NCBI GenBank assembly: GCA_018335575.1
Contig: JAGXRT010000032.1
Location: forward strand, 40,213-104,212
Length of the DNA: 64,000 nucleotides
DNA from: Bacteroidota bacterium
Lineage (GTDB): Bacteria > Bacteroidota > Bacteroidia > Flavobacteriales > Flavobacteriaceae
Reading direction: 5' to 3'
The position numbers and the translations under genes were made by a program. Every line of letters begins with the position of its first letter. Positions within the stretch are counted from its first letter, which is position 1. A model generated the notes under the pieces. It was not told the origin of the DNA and searched no databases. It was given only the letters and a program-made list of their open reading frames with translations. This document shows, one piece after another, positions 26,363 to 35,694 of this stretch.

Positions 26363-27079
26363 CTAGTTTTTGTGTACGCTTCCGCCCGAAGAAGTGTTTT
26401 TTACAATATTTTTAGGATTACCGTTGTATTCAATACTTCCGCCACTACTGGCTTCTGCAGTTAATAAATCGGTTGCATACACTTCTATGGATGCGCCACT
26501 TGATACTTTAGCTTCTACCTCGGATGCTTCAAATCGATCTGCACGTATTGTTGATCCGCTAGATGCTCTTGCGTCTAGTGTAGTTGCTTTTCCTATCAGT
26601 TTGATGCTGGATCCGCTAGATGCTTTACTTGTTGCATTTGTAGTAAGTACTTCAACCCTAATGCTAGAACCACTGCTCGATTTTAGCTGAATTGACTCTG
26701 TTCGTATAGCATCTTCTGCTGTTATAGAGGAACCACTTGTTGACTCTAGCAATTGTATGTTTTTAACCGTTACATAAACATTCTTTGTTTTTACGTTTCT
26801 TACTGGTTCATCAAAATATACTTTAAGAATACCGTTGTTGGTAATTGTTGTTTTTAAAAGGTCTTGTATATTTTCATCGGTTTCTACTGTTATTTTTTCT
26901 TCATCACCTTGACTAACATATACGCTAATTCCCTGACTTACGTCTATTCCGTCAAAAGAATTTGTTACCGTTCTTTCGTTGGTTACTACATGTTGATTTC
27001 CCTTAGTGCCTGTTAATACACATGAGGTTGTTATACTAAATATAACTAAAAGTGCGATTGATTTTACAAGTGTTTTCAT
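26363..27079 (-). CDS. GIN-domain (DUF2807) lipoprotein
   Basis: 238 residues. The signal peptide ends at TTSC (Cys20), predicting a lipoprotein. The DUF2807 domain follows: FDGIDVSQGISVYVSQGD, then many copies of a SSGSSI-type turn (at least eight) giving a repetitive beta-solenoid. It lies 17 bases downstream of the PspC protein gene, so it is co-expressed with it. Role probably in envelope maintenance or surface adhesion; unproven. Confidence 0.82.
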   Translation of the reverse strand: MKTLVKSIALLVIFSITTSCVLTGTKGNQHVVTNERTVTNSFDGIDVSQGISVYVSQGDEEKITVETDENIQDLLKTTITNNGILKVYFDEPVRNVKTKNVYVTVKNIQLLESTSGSSITAEDAIRTESIQLKSSSGSSIRVEVLTTNATSKASSGSSIKLIGKATTLDARASSGSTIRADRFEASEVEAKVSSGASIEVYATDLLTAEASSGGSIEYNGNPKNIVKNTSSGGSVHKN

Positions 27080-27096
27080 GTTGTATTTTTAATAAT

Positions 27097-28830
27097 TTAT
27101 ATGGTTAAAATCCAATGTTTGTTATTTAATAAGATGTTTTCACCTACTTTTACGCGTGATTTTTTTCCATTTTCATTTACTCTGATGTCAATTCCGTTAA
27201 CGTCAATTTTCATATTAAGTTCGTCATCATCTTTGTTTTTTATAATTTCGCTACAATCTAAACATTCCAATCCTGTAGCAGTCATTTTAAAGTGATGTCT
27301 AACCATGTCATCATCATATATATCATCTACATTATCTACATTGTAAAGATATGTTTTGGTTGATTTGTCGAGATAAATTATTGAATTAACAGGTAAGTAA
27401 AGTGTTAATTCAACCTCTTGATTTTGATACATATTTTCTAAATTAGACAAAAAATAACCGTCTAATTGTAAATTGCTATCGGTTAAACTGAATTTATATT
27501 CAATTTGTTCTGCAAACTGATTTGCATTGCTTCTGGTATCGCCTTCGGCTTCTTTACGAATTTTAATATAGGCCATATTAGTATCGCTTTTAGCAATGTC
27601 TAATTTAATTTTAGATGAATATAACTTTTCAACGCCATTATCAACTACTATTTCAAATCCGTGTCTTTTACGCATGGTTTTAGTGTCTGCGTATTGATCA
27701 TCACCAATCATTTTAATGTTTAATGTATCAGTTGATGTCCAAAGTAAATCATGATTTTTGGTGTTAAAACCATCATAAGCAACTTTGGAAGAATATTCAA
27801 TGCCGGAAAAAATTAAACCTAATATAGCAACAATCCAAAGCCCAACAAGTGTTAATTTAAAGGTTTTTCCCATCGATTTTACATTGTTAGATAAGATTCT
27901 AATACCTAACATAAACAAGAAAATAAACGGTATAGCTACTGCAGTAAATACAAATGTAACAAGTAACCAAATAGGCACGGTGGTTTTATAGAAAAACGGT
28001 GGAAATTGTGCGAACTCATTTCCAATTCCTAGAAATCCTATAGTACTTAACGAAAAGCCACCTACTATTAGTCCGATAATTACAGATGAAGCAATTATGA
28101 TTATTAATATTCCTATTAATTTACCGACTACCATAAAAAAGGTGGCTAAAACCTTTCCCAAGGTATCGATAATATCTTGAGCTCCTGATTTTGCTCTCGA
28201 GTAATCTGCATTTTTTATACGTTCTCCGGTAGCGTTAATTCGATCGCCTAAATCATTGAATTCTTCCTTAATTTTACGTTCAATATTACTTAAATTAACC
28301 GCTTCTCCTCTCATTTGAAGTTTTTCAGCTGTTGTTTTTGCTTCAGGCACTAAAATCCAGAATATGATATAAGCTAAAACTCCAAAGCCTGCACCGAAAA
28401 CCAAAATCAACCAAAAAATACGAACCCAAATGGCATCAATGCCAAAATAGTGGCCTAAACCTGAAGATACCCCACCCAGTATTTTATCGTCTCCATCTCT
28501 AAATAGCTTTTTTGTTGCACTTGTTGATTGATAGGAATATTTAGGGTCGTTAAATAGTTCTTCGTCAAACGTATAATCTTCTGGTTGCCCCATCACTTTG
28601 ATAATTTCGTCAATATGTTGTTCATTCACCACTTGACGATCGTCTTTTATTTTCTCAGATAACAGCTCACTGATACGCGCTTCAATATCTGCTATAATTT
28701 CATCCTTACCGTATGGGTCATTGCTTAAAGAAGCATTAATGGCATTTAAATAACGTCTTAATTTTTCATAAGCCATTTCATCTATGTGAAAATAGATTCC
28801 TCCTAAATTGATGTTTATTGTCTTATTCAT
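27097..28830 (-). CDS. PspC-domain membrane protein
   Basis: About 577 residues starting at the ATG of MNKTININLGGIYFHIDE. An N-terminal cytoplasmic segment (to about residue 105) resembles the DUF1700-like region of such proteins. A PspC domain follows (KLFRDGDDKILGGVSSGLGHYFGIDAIWVRIFW), then several membrane helices and a C-terminal extracytoplasmic beta-rich region. PspC domains sense membrane stress in the phage-shock system. Immediately downstream of a PadR repressor, a common flavobacterial pair, so probably controlled by it. No PspA gene is seen. Confidence 0.85.
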   Translation of the reverse strand: MNKTININLGGIYFHIDEMAYEKLRRYLNAINASLSNDPYGKDEIIADIEARISELLSEKIKDDRQVVNEQHIDEIIKVMGQPEDYTFDEELFNDPKYSYQSTSATKKLFRDGDDKILGGVSSGLGHYFGIDAIWVRIFWLILVFGAGFGVLAYIIFWILVPEAKTTAEKLQMRGEAVNLSNIERKIKEEFNDLGDRINATGERIKNADYSRAKSGAQDIIDTLGKVLATFFMVVGKLIGILIIIIASSVIIGLIVGGFSLSTIGFLGIGNEFAQFPPFFYKTTVPIWLLVTFVFTAVAIPFIFLFMLGIRILSNNVKSMGKTFKLTLVGLWIVAILGLIFSGIEYSSKVAYDGFNTKNHDLLWTSTDTLNIKMIGDDQYADTKTMRKRHGFEIVVDNGVEKLYSSKIKLDIAKSDTNMAYIKIRKEAEGDTRSNANQFAEQIEYKFSLTDSNLQLDGYFLSNLENMYQNQEVELTLYLPVNSIIYLDKSTKTYLYNVDNVDDIYDDDMVRHHFKMTATGLECLDCSEIIKNKDDDELNMKIDVNGIDIRVNENGKKSRVKVGENILLNNKHWILTI

Positions 28831-28831
28831 T

Positions 28832-29167
28832 TTAATTTGATTTTTTGTTAGTAATAAGGGTAACCGCTTCATTCAACTCTGCCCAAGTTGCATCTAATTC
28901 TTTTAAAAATATTTTACCAGATTCGGTAAGTCCGTAGTATTTACGTGGAGGTCCTGAAGTTGATTCTTCCCAACGGTAGTTTAATAAGCCGGCATTTTTT
29001 AACCTTGTAAGCAAGGGGTAAACCGTGCCTTCAACTACCAGCATTTTGGCGTCTTTTAATCCTGAAAGGATTTCAGTAGTATAAGCATCTTCGTGTTGTA
29101 AGACCGATAAGATGCAATATTCTAAAACTCCTTTTCGCATTTGCGCTTTTGTGTTTTCAATATTCAT
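28832..29167 (-). CDS. PadR-family transcriptional regulator
   Basis: 111 residues, a winged-helix repressor. The PadR signature is complete: KGVLEYCILSVLQHEDAYT, then VVEGTVYPLLTRLKNAGLL, GPPRKYYGLTESGK and a C-terminal helix. It probably controls its own operon with the PspC and GIN genes. Its stop codon is 1 base before the PspC start. A DUF4870 gene sits 18 bases upstream on the same strand. Confidence 0.93.
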   Translation of the reverse strand: MNIENTKAQMRKGVLEYCILSVLQHEDAYTTEILSGLKDAKMLVVEGTVYPLLTRLKNAGLLNYRWEESTSGPPRKYYGLTESGKIFLKELDATWAELNEAVTLITNKKSN

Positions 29168-29185
29168 ATGATAATCTTTAGCTTG

Positions 29186-29638
29186 TTATTTAATAAAATT
29201 AATTCGTAACGGATACTTAAAATATTCTCCTTGTTGTGCTTTAACAGCAGCTATAATGATAATTATAAATTTAAAAATTGATAAGGATCCAATTAATACT
29301 ACAATTCCAAAAAGTGAAAACCATCCACCAAATGAAAACAATTGCTGAACTTGGTCAAAATGATTAAGATGCTCTAAATGTTCAACATGTGAAACTAATT
29401 GGAAAATAGTTTTAAATAGAATTGGAAAAAGTGTGATCAATAAAACGGTATAATACAATAAGAAACTTAAATTAAAATTTACAGCTTCTTTACCGTGATG
29501 GTTCACATATTCACTTTCATCTTTTTTTAAGTTCCAAACAATTAAAGGAAACAGTATACTGCCTAACGGAATAAAATAACCGGTAAAAGCTGATAAGTGA
29601 ATAAGAAATGCATTCGTATGTTCATTGTTTGTTGTCAT
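29186..29638 (-). CDS. DUF4870 family membrane protein
   Basis: 150 residues with three or four hydrophobic helices. Blocks FTGYFIPLGSILFPLIVWNLKKDESEYVN and HGKEAVNFNLSFLLY are the DUF4870 pattern (also annotated as a Tic20-like fold). A His-rich loop HVEHLEHLNHFDQ is in the middle. It starts the operon that continues into padR-pspC-GIN. Function unknown. Confidence 0.82.
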   Translation of the reverse strand: MTTNNEHTNAFLIHLSAFTGYFIPLGSILFPLIVWNLKKDESEYVNHHGKEAVNFNLSFLLYYTVLLITLFPILFKTIFQLVSHVEHLEHLNHFDQVQQLFSFGGWFSLFGIVVLIGSLSIFKFIIIIIAAVKAQQGEYFKYPLRINFIK

Positions 29639-29666
29639 GATACATCATTTATATTATATTCTTATA

Positions 29667-29674
29667 CAAAGATA
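29667..29674 (-). promoter_or_regulatory. Putative promoter of the DUF4870-padR-pspC-GIN operon
   Basis: Minus strand TATCTTTG (TAnnTTTG) lies 28 bases before the DUF4870 start, with a TTG 21 bases further upstream at 29696-29698, close to the known Bacteroidetes -33/-7 spacing. Confidence 0.5.
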
Positions 29675-29790
29675 ATGACAAAAGATAGTAATATGCAATA
29701 CAAAGTACTTAAATTTAACATAAATTTAACATTTTAAAAATGTTTATTTTACTTCAAAAATTAAGTATCTTGGCTGAAATAATTATAAAT

Positions 29791-30249
29791 ATGGAAATGA
29801 CAGCCAAAAATTTTAATAAGTTTTTATTGTTTAAACTCCCTTCTGCTGTTTTATGTGGTGTAAAATTAAAGGAGATAGATCAAAAACATGCTGTGGCCAC
29901 AGTTACGCACCGCTGGATTAACCAAAACCCCTTTAATTCTATGTACTTTGCAGTACAATCAATGGCTGCAGAATTAACAACCGGAGCATTGGTAATTAAA
30001 AAAATTAGAGAAAGTAAAAAGAATATATCAATGCTTGTTACAAACCATACGGGTAGTTTTTCTAAAAAAGCAACAGGTAAAATTACATTTACATGCAATG
30101 ATGGACATGTAATTCAGCAAGCCTTAAATGAAACAATTGAAACTGGAGAGGGCAAAACTATTATTATGAGATCGGTGGGAATTAATGAAAATGGAGAAGA
30201 AGTTTCTAGGTATGAGTTTGAATGGAGTGTTAGGTTAAAATCTAAATAA
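29791..30249 (+). CDS. DUF4442 hotdog-fold thioesterase-like protein
   Basis: 152 residues from the ATG at 29791 (MEMTAKNFNKFLLFKLPSA). Blocks ATVTHRWINQNPFNSMYFAVQSMAAELTTG and FSKKATGKITFTC fit DUF4442, a hotdog-fold family related to PaaI-type thioesterases. Probably an acyl-CoA thioesterase, substrate unknown. An in-frame upstream ATG at 29740 exists but adds residues not expected in the family. Confidence 0.78.
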   Translation: MEMTAKNFNKFLLFKLPSAVLCGVKLKEIDQKHAVATVTHRWINQNPFNSMYFAVQSMAAELTTGALVIKKIRESKKNISMLVTNHTGSFSKKATGKITFTCNDGHVIQQALNETIETGEGKTIIMRSVGINENGEEVSRYEFEWSVRLKSK

Positions 30250-30275
30250 AAAGAGAGCTTTAAAGCTCTCTTTTT
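30248..30275. terminator. Bidirectional terminator
   Basis: Perfect palindrome AAAAAGAGAGCTTT / AAAGCTCTCTTTTT between the convergent DUF4442 and DUF4369 genes. Confidence 0.85.
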
Positions 30276-30972
30276 ATTTGGCCGATTTAATATTTTTAAT
30301 GTATTCGTCTAATTTTTTACCGTATTTAGATTGTCTAACTTTATCACTTAGTGAGTTGTTAATAGTGTCTAATAACGTAATATTGGCATTGTATAAGTCG
30401 GTTAAAGCGAGGTAGGGCGCAATTTCATAATCGGCATTTTGAACGGCATAATTAGTAGTATACAAGTATCTGCGCTTAATTAATTGATCGTATTCTGATT
30501 GAACTTTAGCATTTAATAATTGATTTTTAGCCTTGGTAGCTTTAAAATTACGCTCGATTAATTCCAATTGACGGTCGTTAAACTGACGGAGCATTTCTTG
30601 ATGCTTACTTAACAATTGTTGATTTTTTCCACCCGATATTTTAAAAGATGTATCAAATCGGTCAAATCTAGAATTGATAGTTACTAAACCAGGTTCTCCA
30701 AAAAATAAAATACGTTCAGGTGCATTAGTGGCGTTTAAAGTTAAATAGAAAATTTCTGGACTTTCGACTACTGTTTCCAATTCAAAAGTGTTAACACCAT
30801 TAAGTGAAATAGAATCTATAGAAATTAACAGGGTGTCTTCAATTTTTTGTAAATAAAGTGTTCCTTTTTTAAGACCGTCAATTGTGCCTTTAACGGTCAT
30901 CAAATTTTCATTATCAGATGAACATCCGTAAAAAACACTAACTATTAATAAAGAGATGAATATTTTTTTCAT
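30274..30972 (-). CDS. DUF4369 domain lipoprotein
   Basis: About 232 residues from MKKIFISLLIVSVFYGC, which is a lipoprotein signal (FYGC). The DUF4369 domain is seen in the blocks VKGTIDGLKKGTLYLQKIED and SPEIFYLTLNA. In many Bacteroidetes the domain precedes a thioredoxin domain; here the C-terminal part is helical (residues 110-230) with no CxxC, so it is a DUF4369-only protein. Role unknown, periplasmic. Confidence 0.8.
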   Translation of the reverse strand: MKKIFISLLIVSVFYGCSSDNENLMTVKGTIDGLKKGTLYLQKIEDTLLISIDSISLNGVNTFELETVVESPEIFYLTLNATNAPERILFFGEPGLVTINSRFDRFDTSFKISGGKNQQLLSKHQEMLRQFNDRQLELIERNFKATKAKNQLLNAKVQSEYDQLIKRRYLYTTNYAVQNADYEIAPYLALTDLYNANITLLDTINNSLSDKVRQSKYGKKLDEYIKNIKSAK

Positions 30973-31031
30973 GATTTTATTTAATGTTGTAAAATGCAAA
31001 TATGTGTAAATTAATTTTAATAAAATAATTT

Positions 31032-32294
31032 TTATGGCGATACAATTCTCATTAATTCTGCTGTAAGCATAGCGCCATAAGTGCCAATGATATAACCGAA
31101 AACTGCTAATAATACCCCAACTGTAGCTAAGGATGAATGAAATGCTGAAGCAACTATAGGTGCCGATGCTACACCTCCTACATTTGCCTGACTTCCTACC
31201 GCTAAAAAGAAAAATGGAGCTTTAATTAATTTGGCAATTGTTATCAAAAATACAACATGCATACTCATCCATACAATACCAATTACAATTAGTCCCGGAT
31301 TATCTAAAAGTTTTGACAAATCCATTTTCATACCTATGGTAGCAACAAGAATATAAATAAATACACTGCCAATTTTACTAGCTCCGGCTCCTTCGTACGA
31401 TTTGAATTTTGTAAACGATGCTAATACGCCTATTAAGGTTGCAATGCTAATCATCCAAAAGAAATGAGAACTAAACGATGAAAATGCAGAAGATTTATCA
31501 TTAATTATTTCAAAATTTTGTACTAAAAAATCACTTATAAATGTTGCTCCTAAGTGCGAGAATCCAACGGTTGTAAAAGCAATTGATAATAAAATAATTA
31601 AATCGGTTAATGAAGGATTGCGCATTACCTTATCAGCAAAGGCACTAACAGTTTTCTTTAATTCTTCGATGGATGTAGTATCTGATTGAAGCCATTTATC
31701 AATTTTATCAGCTTTACCAATACCCATTAGTATTATTGCCATCCATAAATTTCCAACAACAATGTCAACTAACACCATTCCGCCATAGTTTTTTGGATTG
31801 TATTGGTATATTTCCAGCATAGCTGCCTGATTTGCCCCACCACCAATCCAGCTGCCTGCGATAGTTGCTAAACCCCTCCAAACTGCATCGGGTCCAACAC
31901 CACCTACAGTTTCGGGTGAAAAAAATGAAATTAGTAATACTGCTAAGGGTCCACCTAATATGATTCCTAAAGTGCCTGCAAAAAACATAATCAAAGCTTT
32001 TGGCCCCAATTTAAACATAGCTTTTAAATCAACACTAAGTGTCATTAGTACAAGTGCAGCAGGCAGTAAATACCTGCTGGCTACAAAATATAAATTGGAA
32101 TGTTCATCAGAAATTACACCCAATGAACTGAAAATAGAAGGTAATAAATAGGCCATTAATAAAGCGGGCATTACTTTGTAAAATTTAATCCAAAAATTAT
32201 TTGTTGAATTCGATGTGTAAAAAATTAAACCCAGCAAAAGCATTAATAAGCCAAAAACAATTGCATCATCGGTAATAATAGGTACATTCTCCAT
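31032..32294 (-). CDS. DUF819 family membrane protein (first copy)
   Basis: 420 residues, about eleven hydrophobic helices. Blocks GGPLAVLLIS, ATIAGSWIGGGANQAAMLE and GSQANVGGVASAPIVASAFH are the DUF819 pattern, distantly related to sodium-coupled transporters. Substrate unknown. A second, shorter DUF819 gene lies at 41734-42864. Divergent from the S46 peptidase gene, so it could transport peptide breakdown products; that is speculation. Confidence 0.85.
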   Translation of the reverse strand: MENVPIITDDAIVFGLLMLLLGLIFYTSNSTNNFWIKFYKVMPALLMAYLLPSIFSSLGVISDEHSNLYFVASRYLLPAALVLMTLSVDLKAMFKLGPKALIMFFAGTLGIILGGPLAVLLISFFSPETVGGVGPDAVWRGLATIAGSWIGGGANQAAMLEIYQYNPKNYGGMVLVDIVVGNLWMAIILMGIGKADKIDKWLQSDTTSIEELKKTVSAFADKVMRNPSLTDLIILLSIAFTTVGFSHLGATFISDFLVQNFEIINDKSSAFSSFSSHFFWMISIATLIGVLASFTKFKSYEGAGASKIGSVFIYILVATIGMKMDLSKLLDNPGLIVIGIVWMSMHVVFLITIAKLIKAPFFFLAVGSQANVGGVASAPIVASAFHSSLATVGVLLAVFGYIIGTYGAMLTAELMRIVSP

Positions 32295-32359
32295 TTAATC
32301 GGTTTTTTGCTAAAATAGAAAAAAAACGATACTATTTAGTAAATCATCCCTTTCCTAAG

Positions 32360-32367
32360 TATATTTG
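32360..32367 (+). promoter_or_regulatory. Putative -7 box for the S46 peptidase gene
   Basis: TATATTTG (TAnnTTTG) lies 21 bases before the ATG at 32389. Confidence 0.4.
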
Positions 32368-32388
32368 TTGCAATTTAAATTTAAACAA

Positions 32389-34530
32389 ATGAAACTTTTA
32401 AGAATACTAATTTTATTTATTGTATTTCAAGTTTCTGCTCAACAAGGCGGAATGTGGATTCCGTCAATGTTAGAAGGTAGAAATGAAAAAGAAATGCAAA
32501 GTCTGGGCATGAAAATGACCGCAGCAGAAATTTACAATATTAACAACTCAAGTTTAAAAGATGCCATTGTGCATTTTAATGGAGGTTGTACCAGTGAATT
32601 AATTTCATCAAGAGCTTTATTATTAACAAATCACCATTGTGGTTATGGAGCCATTCAGTCGCATTCAAGTTTACAAAACGATTACTTAAACGATGGTTTT
32701 TGGGCTATGACTGATGCTGAAGAATTACCAAACCCAGGAATGATTGCTACTTTAATTGTACGTATTGATGATGTAACCAATAAAGCATTTGAAGGAACCA
32801 ATGACTCAATGAGTGAGCAACAAAAGCTGGCTAAAATTTCTCAAAACCTAGAAAAAGTTCAAAAAGAAGTAGAGAAAGAAGCTTGGCAAGATGTTTTTGT
32901 TCGTTCTATTTACCATGGAAATCAATACTTATTGTATGTTACCGAAGTGTTTAAAGATGTGCGTTTAGTAGGTGCACCGCCATCTTCAATCGGTAAATTT
33001 GGGTCAGATACTGATAATTGGATGTGGCCACGTCATACAGGAGATTTCGCTTTATTCAGAATATACGCATCTAAAGACAACAAACCAGCATCCTATTCTA
33101 AAGACAATGTTCCGTATATTCCAAAACATTTCCTACCTGTCTCGTTGGATGGGGTTGCTGAAGGCGATTTTACCATGGTTTTTGGATTTCCGGGTAGAAC
33201 CAATGAATACTTACCGGCTATAGCTGTTGATCAAATAGCAAACAAATTTAACCCAGCAAGAATTGAAGTCCGCGATGCTGCTTTGAAAATTGTAGATTCT
33301 TATATGCGTAAAGATCAGCAAATTAAAATACAATACGCGTCTAAATATGCATCAGTGGCCAATCATTGGAAGAAGTGGATAGGTGAGAGTCAAGGAATTC
33401 AAAAATCCGGAGCTGTTGAAATTAAAAAAGAATTAGAAGGTAAATTCCAGCAATTGGTTAACGAAAAAGGATTGCAAAACAAATATGGAGGATTGCTTTC
33501 AGAATTTGACAGATTATACAAAGAAGCTGAAAATGTAACTTTTGCCAATGATTATTGGAGCGAAGTGGTTAACAGAAATGTTGAATTATTATCGGCGTCT
33601 GTAATGATTTATCAACTAGAGCAAGTATATGAAAAGAAAGGTGAACAAGCATTTGTTGAGGCGCGTGAGAAGCTTTTAAACAGACTTCAAGGATTTTATA
33701 AAAATTACAATGCAACGGTAGATAAAGCGGTTTTTGAACGATTAATCGAAATTTATGCTAACAATATTCCTAGAGAATTTTTGTCAAAGTCTCTCGGGAA
33801 TAACCAGTTTAATAAATTGACAAATGACATTTATCAAAAAACTAAACTAACTAGTTTAGCTGGTGCAACTGAATTATTAACTGGTTCTGCAGCAGAAGTT
33901 GTTAAGAAAATAAATAAGGATAAAGGCTATCAATTTGGAAAAGAATTAACTGCAGATTATTATAACAACATCAATCCAAAATATATCAAAATAACTGAAC
34001 AAATCGCGGCAGTGCAAAAGGTGTATATGAAAGCGTTATTAGAATTATTTCCAGATGAACGTATTTTTCCTGATGCTAACAGTACCCTTAGAATTACGTA
34101 TGGTCAAGTACGAGGATATCAACCAAGAGATGCCGTTTATTATATGCCAGTAAGTTATTTAGATGGAATTATGGAAAAATATATTCCTAACGATTACGAA
34201 TTTGAAGTGCCGTTAAAATTAAGAGAATTATACAAAACAAAAGATTTTGGAAAATATGCTGAGAACGGCAAAGTTCCTGTTGCATTTATTGGTACCAACC
34301 ATACTACTGGAGGAAACTCCGGAAGTCCTGCGCTTGATGCCTACGGAAATTTAATTGGTTTAAACTTTGACCGCGTTTGGGAAGGTACCATGAGCGATTT
34401 GCATTACGATCCGTCAATAAGTAGAAACATCATGGTTGATATTCGTTATGTTTTATTTATTGTTGATAAATATGCCGGTGCAACCCGATTAATTGATGAA
34501 ATGAAATTGGTTCATCCGAAGAAAAAATAA
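32389..34530 (+). CDS. S46 dipeptidyl-peptidase, DPP11-like (Asp/Glu-specific)
   Basis: 713 residues with signal peptide ending FQVSAQ. It is a periplasmic exopeptidase releasing dipeptides from oligopeptide N-termini. The catalytic serine is Ser644 (GGNSGSPA) and the probable histidine is His83 (TNHHCGYGA); the acidic member lies in the later NWMWPRHTGDFALF region. In the S46 family the residue 18 positions after the serine sets specificity: Gly in DPP7, Arg in DPP11. Here it is Arg662 (LNFDRVW), so specificity for acidic P1 residues is expected. I start at 32389 because the signal peptide begins there. A terminator follows the gene. Confidence 0.9.
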   Translation: MKLLRILILFIVFQVSAQQGGMWIPSMLEGRNEKEMQSLGMKMTAAEIYNINNSSLKDAIVHFNGGCTSELISSRALLLTNHHCGYGAIQSHSSLQNDYLNDGFWAMTDAEELPNPGMIATLIVRIDDVTNKAFEGTNDSMSEQQKLAKISQNLEKVQKEVEKEAWQDVFVRSIYHGNQYLLYVTEVFKDVRLVGAPPSSIGKFGSDTDNWMWPRHTGDFALFRIYASKDNKPASYSKDNVPYIPKHFLPVSLDGVAEGDFTMVFGFPGRTNEYLPAIAVDQIANKFNPARIEVRDAALKIVDSYMRKDQQIKIQYASKYASVANHWKKWIGESQGIQKSGAVEIKKELEGKFQQLVNEKGLQNKYGGLLSEFDRLYKEAENVTFANDYWSEVVNRNVELLSASVMIYQLEQVYEKKGEQAFVEAREKLLNRLQGFYKNYNATVDKAVFERLIEIYANNIPREFLSKSLGNNQFNKLTNDIYQKTKLTSLAGATELLTGSAAEVVKKINKDKGYQFGKELTADYYNNINPKYIKITEQIAAVQKVYMKALLELFPDERIFPDANSTLRITYGQVRGYQPRDAVYYMPVSYLDGIMEKYIPNDYEFEVPLKLRELYKTKDFGKYAENGKVPVAFIGTNHTTGGNSGSPALDAYGNLIGLNFDRVWEGTMSDLHYDPSISRNIMVDIRYVLFIVDKYAGATRLIDEMKLVHPKKK

Positions 34531-34543
34531 TAAATTTTTAAGT

Positions 34544-34572
34544 AAAAAACCACGCTATTTGCGTGGTTTTTT
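34544..34572. terminator. Bidirectional terminator
   Basis: AAAAAACCACGC pairs with GCGTGGTTTTTT across a 5-base loop. It overlaps the stop codon of the small convergent RHH gene. Confidence 0.85.
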
Positions 34573-34735
34573 ATTCTTCATTTTTTTTAGGCAATCGTTT
34601 GGCGTCTTTTAAACATTTGTGCAACATCCATTCCAATTGACCATTGGTAGACCGAAATTCATCAGTTGCCCATTTTTCAATAGCTTTTAATAATTCTTCA
34701 TTTATACGTAGAGGAAATGCTTTTTTTGAAGCCAT
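34571..34735 (-). CDS. Small ribbon-helix-helix (Arc-like) DNA-binding protein
   Basis: 54 residues: MASKKAFPLRINEELLKAIE then KWATDEFRSTNGQLEWML and a basic tail. The pattern of a short beta strand (FPLRI) followed by two helices is that of Arc/MetJ ribbon-helix-helix proteins, similar to the family annotated in Bacteroidetes as Arc-family DNA-binding-domain proteins. It starts 2 bases after the hydrolase gene and is last in a five-gene row from the SPFH gene. It may regulate that row. Confidence 0.8.
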   Translation of the reverse strand: MASKKAFPLRINEELLKAIEKWATDEFRSTNGQLEWMLHKCLKDAKRLPKKNEE

Positions 34736-34737
34736 TT

Positions 34738-35688
34738 TTAGTTATTAGTTTTGATAAATTTTACTATCGCTTGTGTTAATTCTTCCATTATTGGAAGGTT
34801 TGGATTAGTGTAGGATTGCTGATTTTCTACTATTCCTCCATCTATTCTTTTAAAAATATGATTCATGTTCTCAATTATTACAAGTTCTGCATTTGTATTT
34901 GCTTCTTTTAATAATATAGCATCACTTTGCGGAACTTGAATGTCTTTGGTGCCATTGATTAATAGGATAGGAATTTTAAGTTTATGAATTTCATATTGTG
35001 GATGGTACTTAATCCACGAAATTAAAAACGGTTGAACAGATTTTCTAAACAGAGAAGTTAACATAGGGTTAAATTCTTCCACCATTTTTCCTTTTTTTAA
35101 TTCTGACAAAATCGTAATGGTTTCATCTTTTAAAAAAGGAGCTTGCTTGCCAATTTGTTCTGCTATTATTTCATCAATAGGTCTTCCGGCACCGGCAATT
35201 GATATGAGTCCATCTGCATTTTTATCTGCTGCTAATATACCAACTAAACTTCCCTGGCTATGACCAATAATGTATAGTTTGGTGTACGATTTGTTTTTCT
35301 TAAAATGATTTATTATTTCTTTAACTTCATTTACTTCGTCTTCAAAGCGTACGTTGTCTTCCTTAAATCCTTCTTTTTTAGATTCAAGTATGATGCTTTT
35401 ATCAAACCGATAAGAAGCAATATTGTGCTTAACCAAGGATTCTGCTAAATATTTTAGTGAGTTGTTTATTAAAAATCCGCTATTGCCATTTCTATCGGGT
35501 GAGCCAGATCCACTAATAAAAATTACCAACGGTATATTTTTAATAGTAGCAGGAGTTAAAAGCGTTCCTTTTAGCTCTGTTGTAGAAATAGGAATGTTAT
35601 AATCTATTTCATTGAAAATTGTCTCTTGACAAAAAACATTTGTTATAAATGCTAAAATTAAAACGAGTCTTAAGATTGAATTTTTCAT
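34738..35688 (-). CDS. Secreted alpha/beta hydrolase
   Basis: 316 residues with a signal peptide (MKNSILRLVLILAFITNVFC). The core has the oxyanion block VIFISGSGSPDRNG, the nucleophile elbow GHSQGSL, the acid region LLINGTKDIQVP and the terminal His of NMNHIFKR. It belongs to the serine aminopeptidase / esterase type of hydrolases. The substrate is unknown. In a row with DUF1648 and RHH genes (6 and 2 bases apart). Confidence 0.85.
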   Translation of the reverse strand: MKNSILRLVLILAFITNVFCQETIFNEIDYNIPISTTELKGTLLTPATIKNIPLVIFISGSGSPDRNGNSGFLINNSLKYLAESLVKHNIASYRFDKSIILESKKEGFKEDNVRFEDEVNEVKEIINHFKKNKSYTKLYIIGHSQGSLVGILAADKNADGLISIAGAGRPIDEIIAEQIGKQAPFLKDETITILSELKKGKMVEEFNPMLTSLFRKSVQPFLISWIKYHPQYEIHKLKIPILLINGTKDIQVPQSDAILLKEANTNAELVIIENMNHIFKRIDGGIVENQQSYTNPNLPIMEELTQAIVKFIKTNN

Positions 35689-35694
35689 AATTAC

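Noticed and set aside
26370..26690. Long opposite-strand open frame inside the first GIN gene
   Set aside because: It comes from the repeated SSGSSI-type codons of the GIN protein on the other strand and has no start context or family features.
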